This document shows positions 16,495 through 24,177 of a DNA stretch of 64,000 bases, one piece after another. The translations under genes and the position numbers were made by a program. How positions within the stretch are numbered: the stretch's first letter is position 1; every line of letters begins with the position of its first letter. Where the stretch lies: contig CAVUZA010000002.1 of assembly GCA_963745915.1 (NCBI GenBank), positions 1,736,001 to 1,800,000 on the forward strand, given 5' to 3'. Source of the DNA: VRUE01 sp963745915 (lineage in GTDB: Bacteria; Actinomycetota; Thermoleophilia; Solirubrobacterales; 70-9). The notes beneath the pieces are model-generated. The model saw only the letters and a program-made list of their open reading frames with translations, had not been told where the DNA came from and ran no database searches.

Positions 16495-18606
16495 ACGGGA
16501 GGGGGGCGCCGGTACGATCCGGGGATCGACGATCCCGGCCTCTACTTCAACCGCGAGCTCTCCTGGCTCGACTTCAACCAGCGCGTGCTGGAGCTGGCCG
16601 AGGACCCCGAGGTGCCGCTGCTCGAGCAGGTCCGCTTCTGCGCGATCTACGCCTCCAACCTCGACGAGTTCTACATGGTGCGCGTCGCCGGCCTCTTCGA
16701 GCAGCTCGACGCCGGCATCGACGCCCGCGGGCCCGACGGGCTCTCGCCCGGCGAGCAGATCGACGCGATCCAGGCCCGGGTGCTGGAGCTCGACCGGCGC
16801 CTGCACCGCTGCTTCGAGGGCACGATCCGCCCGGCGCTGGGGCAGCACGGGATCCGCATCGTCTCGCTCGACTCGGCGACCGAGGCGGAGCGGCGCGAGA
16901 TCGACGCCCGCTTCCACGAGCAGGTCTTCCCGGCGCTGACCCCGCTGGTGATCGGCCTCGGCCGGCCCTTCCCCTACATCTCCAACCTCTCGCTCAGCCT
17001 CGGCGTGCTGCTGCGCGACCCCGACAGCGACAACGAGATCATCGCCCGGGTCAAGGTGCCGAAGGAGCTGCTCGGCCGCTTCCTCCCGGTCGGCGAGGAC
17101 GGCAAGGCCTTCGTCCCCCTGGAGGAGGCGATCGCCGCCAACCTCGATGCGCTCTTCCCCGGCACCGAGGTCGTCGACCACGGCTTCTTCCGCGTCACCC
17201 GCGACGCCGACTTCACCGTCTCCGACGAGGCCGACGACCTGCTGCAGGCGGTCCAGGACGAGATCCGCCGCCGCCGCTTCGGCGAGGTGGTGCGGCTCGA
17301 GATCGCCGCCGGGATGAACCCCAAGCTGCGCCAGCAGCTGATCGACGCGCTGCGGCTCGAGGACCGCGAGGTCTACGACGTCGACGGCCTGATCGACCTC
17401 GCCGACCTGACCGACGTCGCCGACGTGCCCGGCCACGCCGAGCTGCGCTACCCGCCCTGGACCCCGGTCACCCAGCCGCGGCTGCAGGGCGAGGACGAGG
17501 AGCCGGTCGACATGTTCGCCGCGATCCGCCAGGAAGACCTGCTCGTCCACCACCCCTACGACTCCTTCGCCACCTCGGTCGAGCGCTTCGTCGAGCAGGC
17601 CGTCGCCGACCCCGACGTGCTGGCGATCAAGCAGACCGTGTACCGGACCAGCGACGACTCGCCGCTGGTGCCGTCGCTGATCCGCGCCTCCGAACGCGGC
17701 AAGCAGGCGGTCTGCATGGTCGAGCTCAAGGCCCGCTTCGACGAGGAGGCGAACATCGGCTGGGCCAAGTCGCTGGAGGAGTCGGGCGTCCACGTCGTCT
17801 ACGGCATCCCCGGGCTGAAGACCCACGTCAAGGCGGTGCTCGTCGCCCGCCGCGAGGGCGACCGGGTGCGCGAGTACGTCCACATCGGCACCGGCAACTA
17901 CCACCCGAAGACGGCCCGCCTCTACACCGACTTCGGCCTCTTCACCGCCGACGAGGGGATCGGCGCCGACGTCGCCGAGATGTTCAACTTCCTCACCGGC
18001 TACGGCCGCCCGGCCGAGTACCGCAAGGTGCTGGTCTCGCCGACGACGATGCGCGACCGGATCGTCGAGGAGATCGAGGCGACGGTCGCCGCCCACGAGG
18101 CCGGGGAGGAGGCGCGGATCGCGCTGAAGATGAACTCGCTGGTCGACGCCGCCTGCATCCGGGCGCTGTACGCGGCCTCGCAGGCCGGCGTCCCGGTCGA
18201 CCTCAACGTGCGCGGCATCTGCTGCCTGCGGCCCGGCGTGGCGGGCGTCTCGGAGAACATCCGCGTGGTCTCGATCGTCGGCCGCTTCCTCGAGCACTCG
18301 CGCGTCTACGCCTTCACCCGCGGCGAGCGGACCCGGGTGCTGATGGGCTCCGCCGACCTGATGCCGCGCAACCTCGACAGCCGGGTCGAGCTGGTCGCCC
18401 CGGTCGAGGACCCGGCGCTGAAAGCGGAGCTGCTCGACGTGCTCGAGCGCTGCTTCGCCGAGAACGCCAATGCCTGGGAGCTCGACGGCGACGGCAACTG
18501 GACCCGGCTCAGCCCGGCCGACGGCCAGCGGCGCAGCGTCCAGGAGGAGCTGCGCGAGCGGCACGCGGCCCGCGCCGCCGAGCAGCTCGCCGCGGCGGGC
18601 GGCTGA
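16471..18606 (+). CDS. ppk1: Polyphosphate kinase 1
   Basis: A 711-residue PPK1 with all domains in order: N-terminal YFNRELSWLDFNQRVLELA, middle LVHHPYDSF, and the catalytic segment EYVHIGTGNYHPKTARLYTD (His near residue 471 is the expected autophosphorylated residue), then NVRGICCLRPG. It reversibly polymerises the gamma phosphate of ATP into polyphosphate at the membrane. ATG at 16471 is chosen; GTG at 16429 would add 14 residues derived from the leader. The conserved ELSWL begins ~30 residues in, normal for the family. Confidence 0.95.
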   Translation: MTGKRRTGTGGGRRYDPGIDDPGLYFNRELSWLDFNQRVLELAEDPEVPLLEQVRFCAIYASNLDEFYMVRVAGLFEQLDAGIDARGPDGLSPGEQIDAIQARVLELDRRLHRCFEGTIRPALGQHGIRIVSLDSATEAERREIDARFHEQVFPALTPLVIGLGRPFPYISNLSLSLGVLLRDPDSDNEIIARVKVPKELLGRFLPVGEDGKAFVPLEEAIAANLDALFPGTEVVDHGFFRVTRDADFTVSDEADDLLQAVQDEIRRRRFGEVVRLEIAAGMNPKLRQQLIDALRLEDREVYDVDGLIDLADLTDVADVPGHAELRYPPWTPVTQPRLQGEDEEPVDMFAAIRQEDLLVHHPYDSFATSVERFVEQAVADPDVLAIKQTVYRTSDDSPLVPSLIRASERGKQAVCMVELKARFDEEANIGWAKSLEESGVHVVYGIPGLKTHVKAVLVARREGDRVREYVHIGTGNYHPKTARLYTDFGLFTADEGIGADVAEMFNFLTGYGRPAEYRKVLVSPTTMRDRIVEEIEATVAAHEAGEEARIALKMNSLVDAACIRALYAASQAGVPVDLNVRGICCLRPGVAGVSENIRVVSIVGRFLEHSRVYAFTRGERTRVLMGSADLMPRNLDSRVELVAPVEDPALKAELLDVLERCFAENANAWELDGDGNWTRLSPADGQRRSVQEELRERHAARAAEQLAAAGG

Positions 18607-18648
18607 GACCCTCTCCCGCGGCCGTCGCGATCACTAGGATGGCCCGCG

Positions 18649-19269
18649 GTGGCTCGCCTCTCGCTCCTGCCTCGCGACCGGACCTTCTTCGACCTCTTCA
18701 TCGAGGCCGGCAAGAACACGCTCGAGGCCTCGCGGCTGCTCGACCGGATGATGGGCTCCTGGCCCGACGCGGGCGACCTCTCGCAGCAGATCTTCGACGC
18801 CGAGCAGGAGGGCGACCGGATCACCCACGAGATCATCAAGCGCCTCAACTCGACCTTCGTCACCCCGATCGACCGCGAGGACATCTACGGGCTGGCGACC
18901 CAGATGGACGACATCGTCGACTACACCGAGGAGGCCGCCGACTTGCTCGGCCTCTACAAGATCGAGGCGCCGATGGCCCAGGCCCAGGCCCTGACCAAGG
19001 TCCTGGTCGGCGCCTGCGAGCAGCTGGCCGACGGGCTCGAGCAGCTGCCCGAGTTCAAGGACCTCGACCACTACTGGATCGAAATCCACCGGCTGGAGAA
19101 CGAGGGCGACCGGATCTCGCGCGACGCGGTCGCCTCGCTCTTCTCCAACGGCATCGACCCGATGGTCGTGATCCGCTGGAAGGACATGTTCGCCGTGCTC
19201 GAGAACGCGATCGACGCCACCGAGACGGCCGCCCAGATTCTCGAGGGCATCGTGATCAAGAACTCGTGA
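18649..19269 (+). CDS. DUF47 (PhoU-like) phosphate-transport accessory protein
   Basis: A 206-residue, fully helical protein of the DUF47/TIGR00153 family: DRTFFDLFIEAG at the start, then EQEGDRITHEIIKRLNSTF and TPIDREDIYGLATQMDDI. The two acidic E-x-x-D-x-I repeats (also HRLENEGDRISRD) resemble PhoU metal sites. Members are almost always encoded directly before Pit phosphate transporters, as here, and are thought to modulate them. GTG at 18649. The intergenic space to pit holds a nested inverted repeat. Confidence 0.92.
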   Translation: MARLSLLPRDRTFFDLFIEAGKNTLEASRLLDRMMGSWPDAGDLSQQIFDAEQEGDRITHEIIKRLNSTFVTPIDREDIYGLATQMDDIVDYTEEAADLLGLYKIEAPMAQAQALTKVLVGACEQLADGLEQLPEFKDLDHYWIEIHRLENEGDRISRDAVASLFSNGIDPMVVIRWKDMFAVLENAIDATETAAQILEGIVIKNS

Positions 19270-19273
19270 CGGC

Positions 19274-19357
19274 CTCAGGCGCTGCCATACGGCGTCCTCG
19301 GTCGCTCGCGTGCGAAGCACGCCACGCTCCCTGCGTCCTTGTCTGGCAACGCCTGAG
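19274..19357. repeat. Nested inverted repeat in the DUF47-pit gap
   Basis: CTCAGGCGCTGCCA (19274-19287) pairs with TGGCAACGCCTGAG (19344-19357), one mismatch. Inside lies GCGTGC-GAA-GCACGC. The structure ends 18 bases before the pit start. It may be a leader structure or an intergenic repeat; no U-tract is present. Confidence 0.5.
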
Positions 19358-19375
19358 CCCCGTCACGATCGCGCG

Positions 19376-20473
19376 ATGAGCTCCGACGTCATCCTCGTCA
19401 TCGTCGTCGGCACGGCGCTCGCCTTCGACTTCACCAACGGCTTCCACGACACCGCCAACGTCGTCGCCACCTCGATCTCGACCGGTGCGGCGCGGCCGCA
19501 GGTGGCGATCGGGATGGCGGCCCTGCTCAACTTCGCCGGCGCCTTCATCTCGATCTCGGTCGCCGCGACCGTCGCCAACGACGTCGTCGACGCGGCGGTG
19601 GTCACCCCGACCGTGGTCTTCGCCGGCCTGATCGGGGCGATCGCCTGGAACCTGATCACCTGGTCCTTCGGCCTGCCCTCGTCCTCCTCGCACGCGCTGA
19701 TCGGCGGCGTCGTCGGCTCGGCGGTCGCCGCCGCCGGCTTCGGCGCGGTCTTCGCCGACGGGCTGGTCGGCAAGGTGCTGATCCCGGCCGTGGTCGCGCC
19801 GATCCTCGCCTTCCTCGTCGCCGGGGTCTCGATCGGGATCGTCTACCGGATCGTCGGCCGCCAGCGGCCGGGACTGGTGACCCGCGGCTTCCGCTACGGG
19901 CAGCTGGTCTCCGGCGGGCTGCTGGCGCTGGCGCACGGCACCAACGACGCGCAGAAGACGATGGGCATCATCACCCTCGCCCTGGTCGCCAACGGCACCC
20001 TCGGCGCCGATGCCGATCCGCCCTTCTGGGTGATCGTCTCGGCGGCGGCGGCGATCGCCCTCGGCACCTACAGCGGCGGCTGGCGGATCATCCGCACCAC
20101 CGGCACGCGGATCATCAAGATGGACGCCGCCCAGGGCTTCTCCTCGCAGGGCGCCGGCTCGGCGGTGATCCTCGCCTCGACCCACTTCGGCTTCCCGCTC
20201 TCGACCACGCACGTGATCAACGGCGGCGTGATGGGCGCCGGCGCCGGCAAGCGGCTCTCGGCGGTGCGCTGGGGGGTGGCGGGCAACATCGTCACCGCCT
20301 GGCTGCTGACCCTGCCGGCGGCGGCGGCGATCGGCGCCCTGGCCTATGGCCTGACCGCGATCTTCGGCGACGGCGCCCTCGGGCCGGTGCTGGTGACCCT
20401 GATGTCGCTCTCCCTGATCGCGGCGATCTTCGCCCGCCGCTCGCGCCAGGGCTCCCCGGTGCCGGCGGCCTGA
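19376..20473 (+). CDS. pit: Low-affinity inorganic phosphate transporter (PiT family)
   Basis: A 365-residue PiT carrier. The two inverted-repeat signature segments are present: AFDFTNGFHDTANVVATSIS near the N-terminus and LALAHGTNDAQKTMGII in the middle. About ten transmembrane segments are visible. It imports metal-phosphate complexes driven by the proton gradient. ATG at 19376 gives the usual short N-terminus. It completes the phosphate island: high-affinity Pst, low-affinity Pit and polyphosphate enzymes. Confidence 0.94.
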   Translation: MSSDVILVIVVGTALAFDFTNGFHDTANVVATSISTGAARPQVAIGMAALLNFAGAFISISVAATVANDVVDAAVVTPTVVFAGLIGAIAWNLITWSFGLPSSSSHALIGGVVGSAVAAAGFGAVFADGLVGKVLIPAVVAPILAFLVAGVSIGIVYRIVGRQRPGLVTRGFRYGQLVSGGLLALAHGTNDAQKTMGIITLALVANGTLGADADPPFWVIVSAAAAIALGTYSGGWRIIRTTGTRIIKMDAAQGFSSQGAGSAVILASTHFGFPLSTTHVINGGVMGAGAGKRLSAVRWGVAGNIVTAWLLTLPAAAAIGALAYGLTAIFGDGALGPVLVTLMSLSLIAAIFARRSRQGSPVPAA

Positions 20474-20476
20474 GCG

Positions 20477-20713
20477 ATGGCGGTCCTGGTCGAGGGCAAG
20501 GCGCTGCTGGAGACGGTCCTCGCCTCGACGATCGCCGGCGTCGGCCTCGCCGTCGTCTTCTCGGTGGCGATCTGGGGCGCCGCCCGCTTCGCCGAGCTGA
20601 GCCGGACCGACCGCCCGCTGGCCGCCGGGGCGGCGGCGACCCTGGCCGGCGCCGCCCTGGTCGCCTCGCTGGCCGCGGTCGCCTTCGGGGTCATCGTCGT
20701 CGCCAACGGCTAG
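20477..20713 (+). CDS. Small two-helix membrane protein after pit
   Basis: A 78-residue product with two hydrophobic helices (about residues 14-35 and 47-76) joined by a short charged loop, RFAELSRTDRPL. It starts three bases after the pit stop and is surely in the same transcript. Small membrane genes in this position occur in other actinobacteria, but no function is known to me. It could be a small partner of the transporter. Confidence 0.6.
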   Translation: MAVLVEGKALLETVLASTIAGVGLAVVFSVAIWGAARFAELSRTDRPLAAGAAATLAGAALVASLAAVAFGVIVVANG

Positions 20714-20746
20714 GCGATCCGGCTTCCGGTGCGTAGAATTTTTCCC

Positions 20747-21097
20747 ATGAGGGCCGCTCGCAACGTCGCGATCGTCATGGCGCTGGCCCTGGTCGTCGCC
20801 TTCGTGCCGGCCGGCGGCAACCTGGCCGAGGCGATCCTGACCGCGATCACGATGGGCTTCCTGGCGGCGATCGCCTGGGGGCTGTTCGTGCTCAGCCGCC
20901 AGAAGCAGCTCACCCTGGCGGCGCTCAGCGACGGCCGGCGGGCGCTGCTCTACGCCGCGCTCGGGGTGATCGCGCTGCTGATCGCCGGCAGCGACGAGCT
21001 GCTCGCCAGCGGCGGCGGCACCCTCGCCTGGATCCTCCTGCTGGGCGCCTCGGTGGCGGCGATCTGGCGGGTCTGGATCGACGCCAACAGCTACTGA
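20747..21097 (+). CDS. Small membrane protein, four helices, unknown
   Basis: A 116-residue membrane protein from ATG 20747: helices near residues 6-21, 28-48, 66-84 and 90-108, with the short basic loop SRQKQLTLAALSDGRRA. No family recognised. The leader carries GGCTTCCGGTGCG (20720-20732), a motif shared with the ppk1 and gpmI leaders, followed by an AATTTTT run. Confidence 0.55.
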   Translation: MRAARNVAIVMALALVVAFVPAGGNLAEAILTAITMGFLAAIAWGLFVLSRQKQLTLAALSDGRRALLYAALGVIALLIAGSDELLASGGGTLAWILLLGASVAAIWRVWIDANSY

Positions 21098-21149
21098 GCG
21101 GCGCCCGCACCCGCCGAGCGCGGGATCCGCGTCGCCGAATTGACAGTTC

Positions 21150-21198
21150 CGCGCGTTTGTGCGCGCCACGCGTGGGCCGGGTCGTGGCACGGTCGGGG
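21150..21198 (+). promoter_or_regulatory. Tad-gene upstream element, copy 1
   Basis: A 25-base stretch (21150-21174, core TTTGTGCGCGCC then palindrome CACGCGTG), a 16-base spacer and GGTCGGGG (21191-21198) ending one base before the GTG start of a TadE-like gene. The same 25 bases, the same spacer length and the same GGTCGGGG recur at 33530-33578. Identical non-coding layout at two unlinked loci implies a shared promoter or operator. Confidence 0.65.
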
Positions 21199-21199
21199 T

Positions 21200-21556
21200 G
21201 TGCCGTCACCGACCGCCCGCAGCGCAGGCCACAGGGAGGAGGGGACCGCCTCGGTCGAGCTGATCGCGGTGGTTCCCTTCCTGTTGCTGGCGGTGCTGGT
21301 GGCGGCACAGCTCGTCCTCGCCGGCGCCTCGCTGTGGTCGGCCGGGCTGGCGGCGCGGGCGGGGGCGCGGGCGGCGCTGGTCGGCCGCGAGGCGGGCGAC
21401 GCCGCGCGCCGGGCGCTGCCGGCGCCGCTGCGCGCCGGCGCCCGGGTGCGGCGGGCGGGGGAGGCGGTGGCGGTCGCGGTCTCGGTGCCGCGGGTGCTGC
21501 CGCTGCCGCTGCCGCTGCTGAGGGTGAGCGCGAGCAGTGGGCTCGGCGGTGGCTGA
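21200..21556 (+). CDS. TadE-like pilus/secretion protein
   Basis: A 118-residue protein from GTG 21200. It has the TadE/Flp-like N-terminal pattern REEGTASVELIAVVPFLLLA, a short basic head, an Glu five residues into a single hydrophobic helix, and then a small extracellular domain rich in Ala/Arg. Such minor pseudopilins belong to Tad-type pili. No Tad ATPase is in the window, so the machinery must be elsewhere. It overlaps the next gene by eight bases. Confidence 0.7.
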   Translation: MPSPTARSAGHREEGTASVELIAVVPFLLLAVLVAAQLVLAGASLWSAGLAARAGARAALVGREAGDAARRALPAPLRAGARVRRAGEAVAVAVSVPRVLPLPLPLLRVSASSGLGGG

Positions 21557-21881
21557 GCGCGGCCAGGCCAGCGTCGAAGCGGTCGCGGCGCTGGCCCTGC
21601 TGCTGGCCGCCGGGGCGCTCGCCCTGCAGCTGCTCGCTGCCGGCTACGCGCTGAGCCTGGCCGACGGCGCCGCCGAGGCCGGCGCCCTCGCCCTCGCCGC
21701 CGGCCGGCAGGCGAAGCCGGCGGCGCTCGACTCGCTGCCGGGCTGGGCCGCGGACCGGGCGCGGGTGCGGGTGCGCGGGGGAGAGGTGAGCGTCGCGATC
21801 GCGCCGCCGGCGCTGCTGCCGCCGCTGGCGGGTCGCCTGGCGGTCGACAGCTCGGCCTTCGCCCGGGGGCCGCGGCGGTGA
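21549..21881 (+). CDS. Second TadE/TadG-like pseudopilin-type protein
   Basis: A 110-residue protein with the same design: ERGQASVEAVAALALLLAAG opens with the G-Q-A-S-V-E pattern of TadE-like prepilins, followed by one helix and a small soluble domain. GTG at 21549 gives the shortest basic head; GTG at 21537 would add four residues. It overlaps both neighbours and forms a tight three-gene unit with them. Confidence 0.65.
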   Translation: MAERGQASVEAVAALALLLAAGALALQLLAAGYALSLADGAAEAGALALAAGRQAKPAALDSLPGWAADRARVRVRGGEVSVAIAPPALLPPLAGRLAVDSSAFARGPRR

Positions 21882-22606
21882 GCGACGAGCCGATCGTCGC
21901 GGTCGCCGCCGGCGCCGCCGGGGGCTCGCTAGCCGCCGCGGCGGCGCTGGCCTGCGCCGGCTCGGACCCGGACCGCGCCGGTCTGCTGATCGCGGTCGGC
22001 GGCCGCCCGCCGCGGCCGACCCTGCTCGCCAGCGCGGCGGCGCGGGCGCTGGAGGAGCGGCTCGCGTCGCACCTGCCGGGTCTGCGCGCCGCGGCCCGCG
22101 GGCTGACCTGCCAGCTCGGCGTCCCCGACGACGAGGAGGCGCTCGGCCGGGTGCGGGCGGCGCTGCCGCTGGCCCGCGGGGCGGTCGCCGTCGTCCACCT
22201 GCCGCCGGCCCGCCTCCAGGGCGCGCTGGGGGAGGGCGGCCTGCGACCGCGCGGGGTGCTGCTGCGCGCCGACCTCGACCGCGACCGGGCGCTGGCGGCG
22301 CTCGCCGCCCGCGACCTGGTCGGCCGCGGCCTGCGGGTCAAGGTCCTGCGCGAGGCGCTCGCCTGGGTCCCGGCGCGCCGCGCCCTGTTCGGCGCGCTGC
22401 CCGGCTCGGCGCCCGGTGGCCTGCCGGCATCGGTGGTCGAATCCCTTTTGCAAAGCCATATTTCAGCGGTGCACGCGTGCTACAGTGAGGCCGATGACCA
22501 AGAAGCTGACCCAGCGGGAACTGCGCAACAAGAGCGGCGAGGTGATGCGGGCCCTGGACGCGGGGGAGGACTTCATCGTCACCCGCAACGGGAGGCCGGT
22601 CGGTGA
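21878..22606 (+). CDS. Unknown Ala-rich protein, 3' end probably replaced
   Basis: Starts with ATGA-type overlap (GTG 21878) after the TadE-like gene: SDEPIVAVAAGAAGGSLAAA, a pattern like the N-terminus of P-loop or Rossmann proteins but without a recognisable Walker A. The first ~188 residues have steady composition. From about base 22440 the frame runs through the AT-rich promoter and the antitoxin gene of the following VapBC pair and becomes ADDQEADPAG, clearly out-of-frame reading. So the original C-terminus seems to have been cut off by arrival of the toxin-antitoxin pair. Function unknown; a Tad accessory role is inferred from position. Confidence 0.5.
   Translation: MSDEPIVAVAAGAAGGSLAAAAALACAGSDPDRAGLLIAVGGRPPRPTLLASAAARALEERLASHLPGLRAAARGLTCQLGVPDDEEALGRVRAALPLARGAVAVVHLPPARLQGALGEGGLRPRGVLLRADLDRDRALAALAARDLVGRGLRVKVLREALAWVPARRALFGALPGSAPGGLPASVVESLLQSHISAVHACYSEADDQEADPAGTAQQERRGDAGPGRGGGLHRHPQREAGR
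22471..22480. promoter_or_regulatory. Perfect palindrome before the antitoxin gene
   Basis: GCACGCGTGC is a 10-base perfect palindrome 13 bases before the antitoxin ATG, inside a locally AT-rich promoter region (22440-22465). It is the likely operator for autoregulation. Its CACGCGTG core also occurs in the two Tad upstream elements, perhaps by chance in such GC-rich DNA. Confidence 0.5.
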
Positions 22607-22748
22607 GTTGCGCCCCTACCAGCGCCGTAAGTTCATCCCCCGCGACGTCTTCTTCGCCATGTTCGAGGGCGCGCCGCACATCGACTACGAGCAGTTCCGC
22701 GCCGACATCGACCGCTACCTCGACCAGGACCCTACGCCTCGTGGCTGA
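22494..22748 (+). CDS. Type II antitoxin, Phd/YefM-like
   Basis: An 84-residue protein with the Phd/YefM N-terminal DNA-binding pattern: TQRELRNKSGEVMRALDAGE and FIVTRNGRPVGELRPY. The C-terminal part would wrap the toxin. ATG at 22494. It overlaps the PIN toxin start by eight bases, the usual antitoxin-first operon order. Confidence 0.85.
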   Translation: MTKKLTQRELRNKSGEVMRALDAGEDFIVTRNGRPVGELRPYQRRKFIPRDVFFAMFEGAPHIDYEQFRADIDRYLDQDPTPRG

Positions 22749-23145
22749 GGGCGAGTCGGGGCGGGGGCTGGTCGATACATCGGTCGTGATCTCCATCGAC
22801 GAAGTCGACCGCGAGAGGATGCCGGCGGAGATCTGCGTCTCGACCCTCACCCTGGCCGAGTTGGCCGCCGGCCCGCACGCCGTTTCCGACGAGCTGGAGC
22901 GCGCCCGCCGTCAGGATCGCCTCGACCATTTCGAAGCCGATGCCCTCCCCTTCGACCGTCGCTGTGCCCGCGCCTTCGGCCGGGCCTACGCCGCGGTCGT
23001 CGCCAGGGGTCGCAAGGCTCGCGGGGCGCGTTCGGTCGACCTGATGATCGCCGCCACCGCGCTCGCCCACGACCTGCCTCTCTACACCCGCAACTCCAAG
23101 GACCTCCAGGGCCTCGAGGAGTTGATAGAGATCGTCCCATGCTGA
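22741..23145 (+). CDS. PIN-domain toxin (VapC type)
   Basis: A 134-residue PIN nuclease. The catalytic acids are visible: Asp in GLVDTSVVI, Glu in LTLAELAAG, Asp in RSVDLMIAATAL and a late Asn/Asp region in YTRNSKDLQGL. VapC toxins cut tRNA or rRNA when the antitoxin decays. Start GTG 22741. It overlaps the following epimerase gene start by seven bases, so the pair has landed in, or become fused to, another operon. Confidence 0.85.
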   Translation: MAEGESGRGLVDTSVVISIDEVDRERMPAEICVSTLTLAELAAGPHAVSDELERARRQDRLDHFEADALPFDRRCARAFGRAYAAVVARGRKARGARSVDLMIAATALAHDLPLYTRNSKDLQGLEELIEIVPC

Positions 23146-24134
23146 CCGTCGCCGTCACCGGCCCCACGGGGGAGATCGGCAGGCCGTTCATCGCCGCGCT
23201 CGAGCGTACGCCCGAGGTGGGGCGGGTGATCGGCATGGCCCGGCGGCCGTTCGACATCGGCGGCCAGGGCTGGGAGAAGACCGAATACCGGCGCGGCGAC
23301 ATCCTCGACCGGGAGGCGGTCGAGGCCCTGGTCGAGGAGGCCGACGTCGTCGTCCATCTCGCCTTCGTCATCGTCGCCGGCGGCAAGGAGAGCCGCGAGG
23401 TCAACCTGACCGGCTCGCGCAACGTCTTCGAGGCCACCGCCGCGGCGCGGCGCCAAGCGGCTGGTCTACACGTCCTCGGTCGCGGCCTACGGCTTCGGCC
23501 GCGGCATGCCGGCGCTGCTCGACCGAGGCCGTGCCGGCCCGGGGCACCAGCGCCACCCACTACTCGGCGCACAAGGCGGCGGTCGAGGAGGAGCTGGTCG
23601 AGGCGCTCGCCGGCTCCGACACCGACGCCTACGTCTTCCGGCCCTGCATCGTCGCCGGCCCGAGGCGACCTGCTGCTCGACCTGATCCCGCTGCTCGCCC
23701 TCGGCCAGCGCATCCCGAGCCCGCTGCGCTGGGCGCTGGGCAGGGTGCCCGAGCTGCGCCCGGTGCTGCCCGACCCCGGCGTCCCCTTCCAGCTCGTCCA
23801 CCACGACGACGTCGCCGCCGCGCTCGCCGCCGCCGTGCTCGGCCACGGCGAGCCCGGCGTCTACAACCTCGCCGGCCCCGGCGAGCTGACGATCTCCGAC
23901 CTCGCCCGCGCCCTCGGCTGGCACTCGGTGCCGGCGCCCCACCTGGCGGTCAGCGCCACGGCCGAGGCGGTCGCCCTGATGCCCTTCCTGCCCGACGAGG
24001 CGGCCTGGATCGAGGCGGTGCGCCGCCCGGTCCTGATGGACACCGCCCGCGCGCGCCGTAAGCTGCACTGGATGCCGCACCACGATGCCCGCGAGACCCT
24101 GCGCCAGACGGTGGCAGCCGTCCGCGCGCGCTGA
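23139..24134 (+). pseudogene. NAD-dependent epimerase/dehydratase, three +1 shifts
   Basis: An extended short-chain dehydrogenase fold. N-terminal Rossmann loop TVAVTGPTGEIGRPF, DVVVHLAFV; then in the second frame KRLVYTSSVAAYGFGRGMP, in the third frame THYSAHKAAVEEELVEAL (catalytic Tyr-x-x-x-Lys as YSAHK), and back in the first frame GDLLLDLIPLLALG through VYNLAGPGELTISD. Three single extra bases (near 23454, 23525 and 23661) explain everything; removing them gives one ~330-residue protein. Substrate unknown. The clustering of insertions argues for sequencing error in this stretch. Confidence 0.75.
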
Positions 24135-24177
24135 GCCGGGCCGGCCGGGCGATCGCCGGCAGCGGCGGCCGGGGGTC

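Noticed and set aside
14008..18564. A 1518-codon minus-strand open frame
   Set aside because: Shadow of phoU, ppx, CHAD and ppk1; composition is His/Asp/Arg/Leu repeats with no domain.
16389..19379. 996-codon plus frame overlapping ppk1
   Set aside because: Arg/Ala/Gly/Pro-only product in the wrong frame of ppk1.
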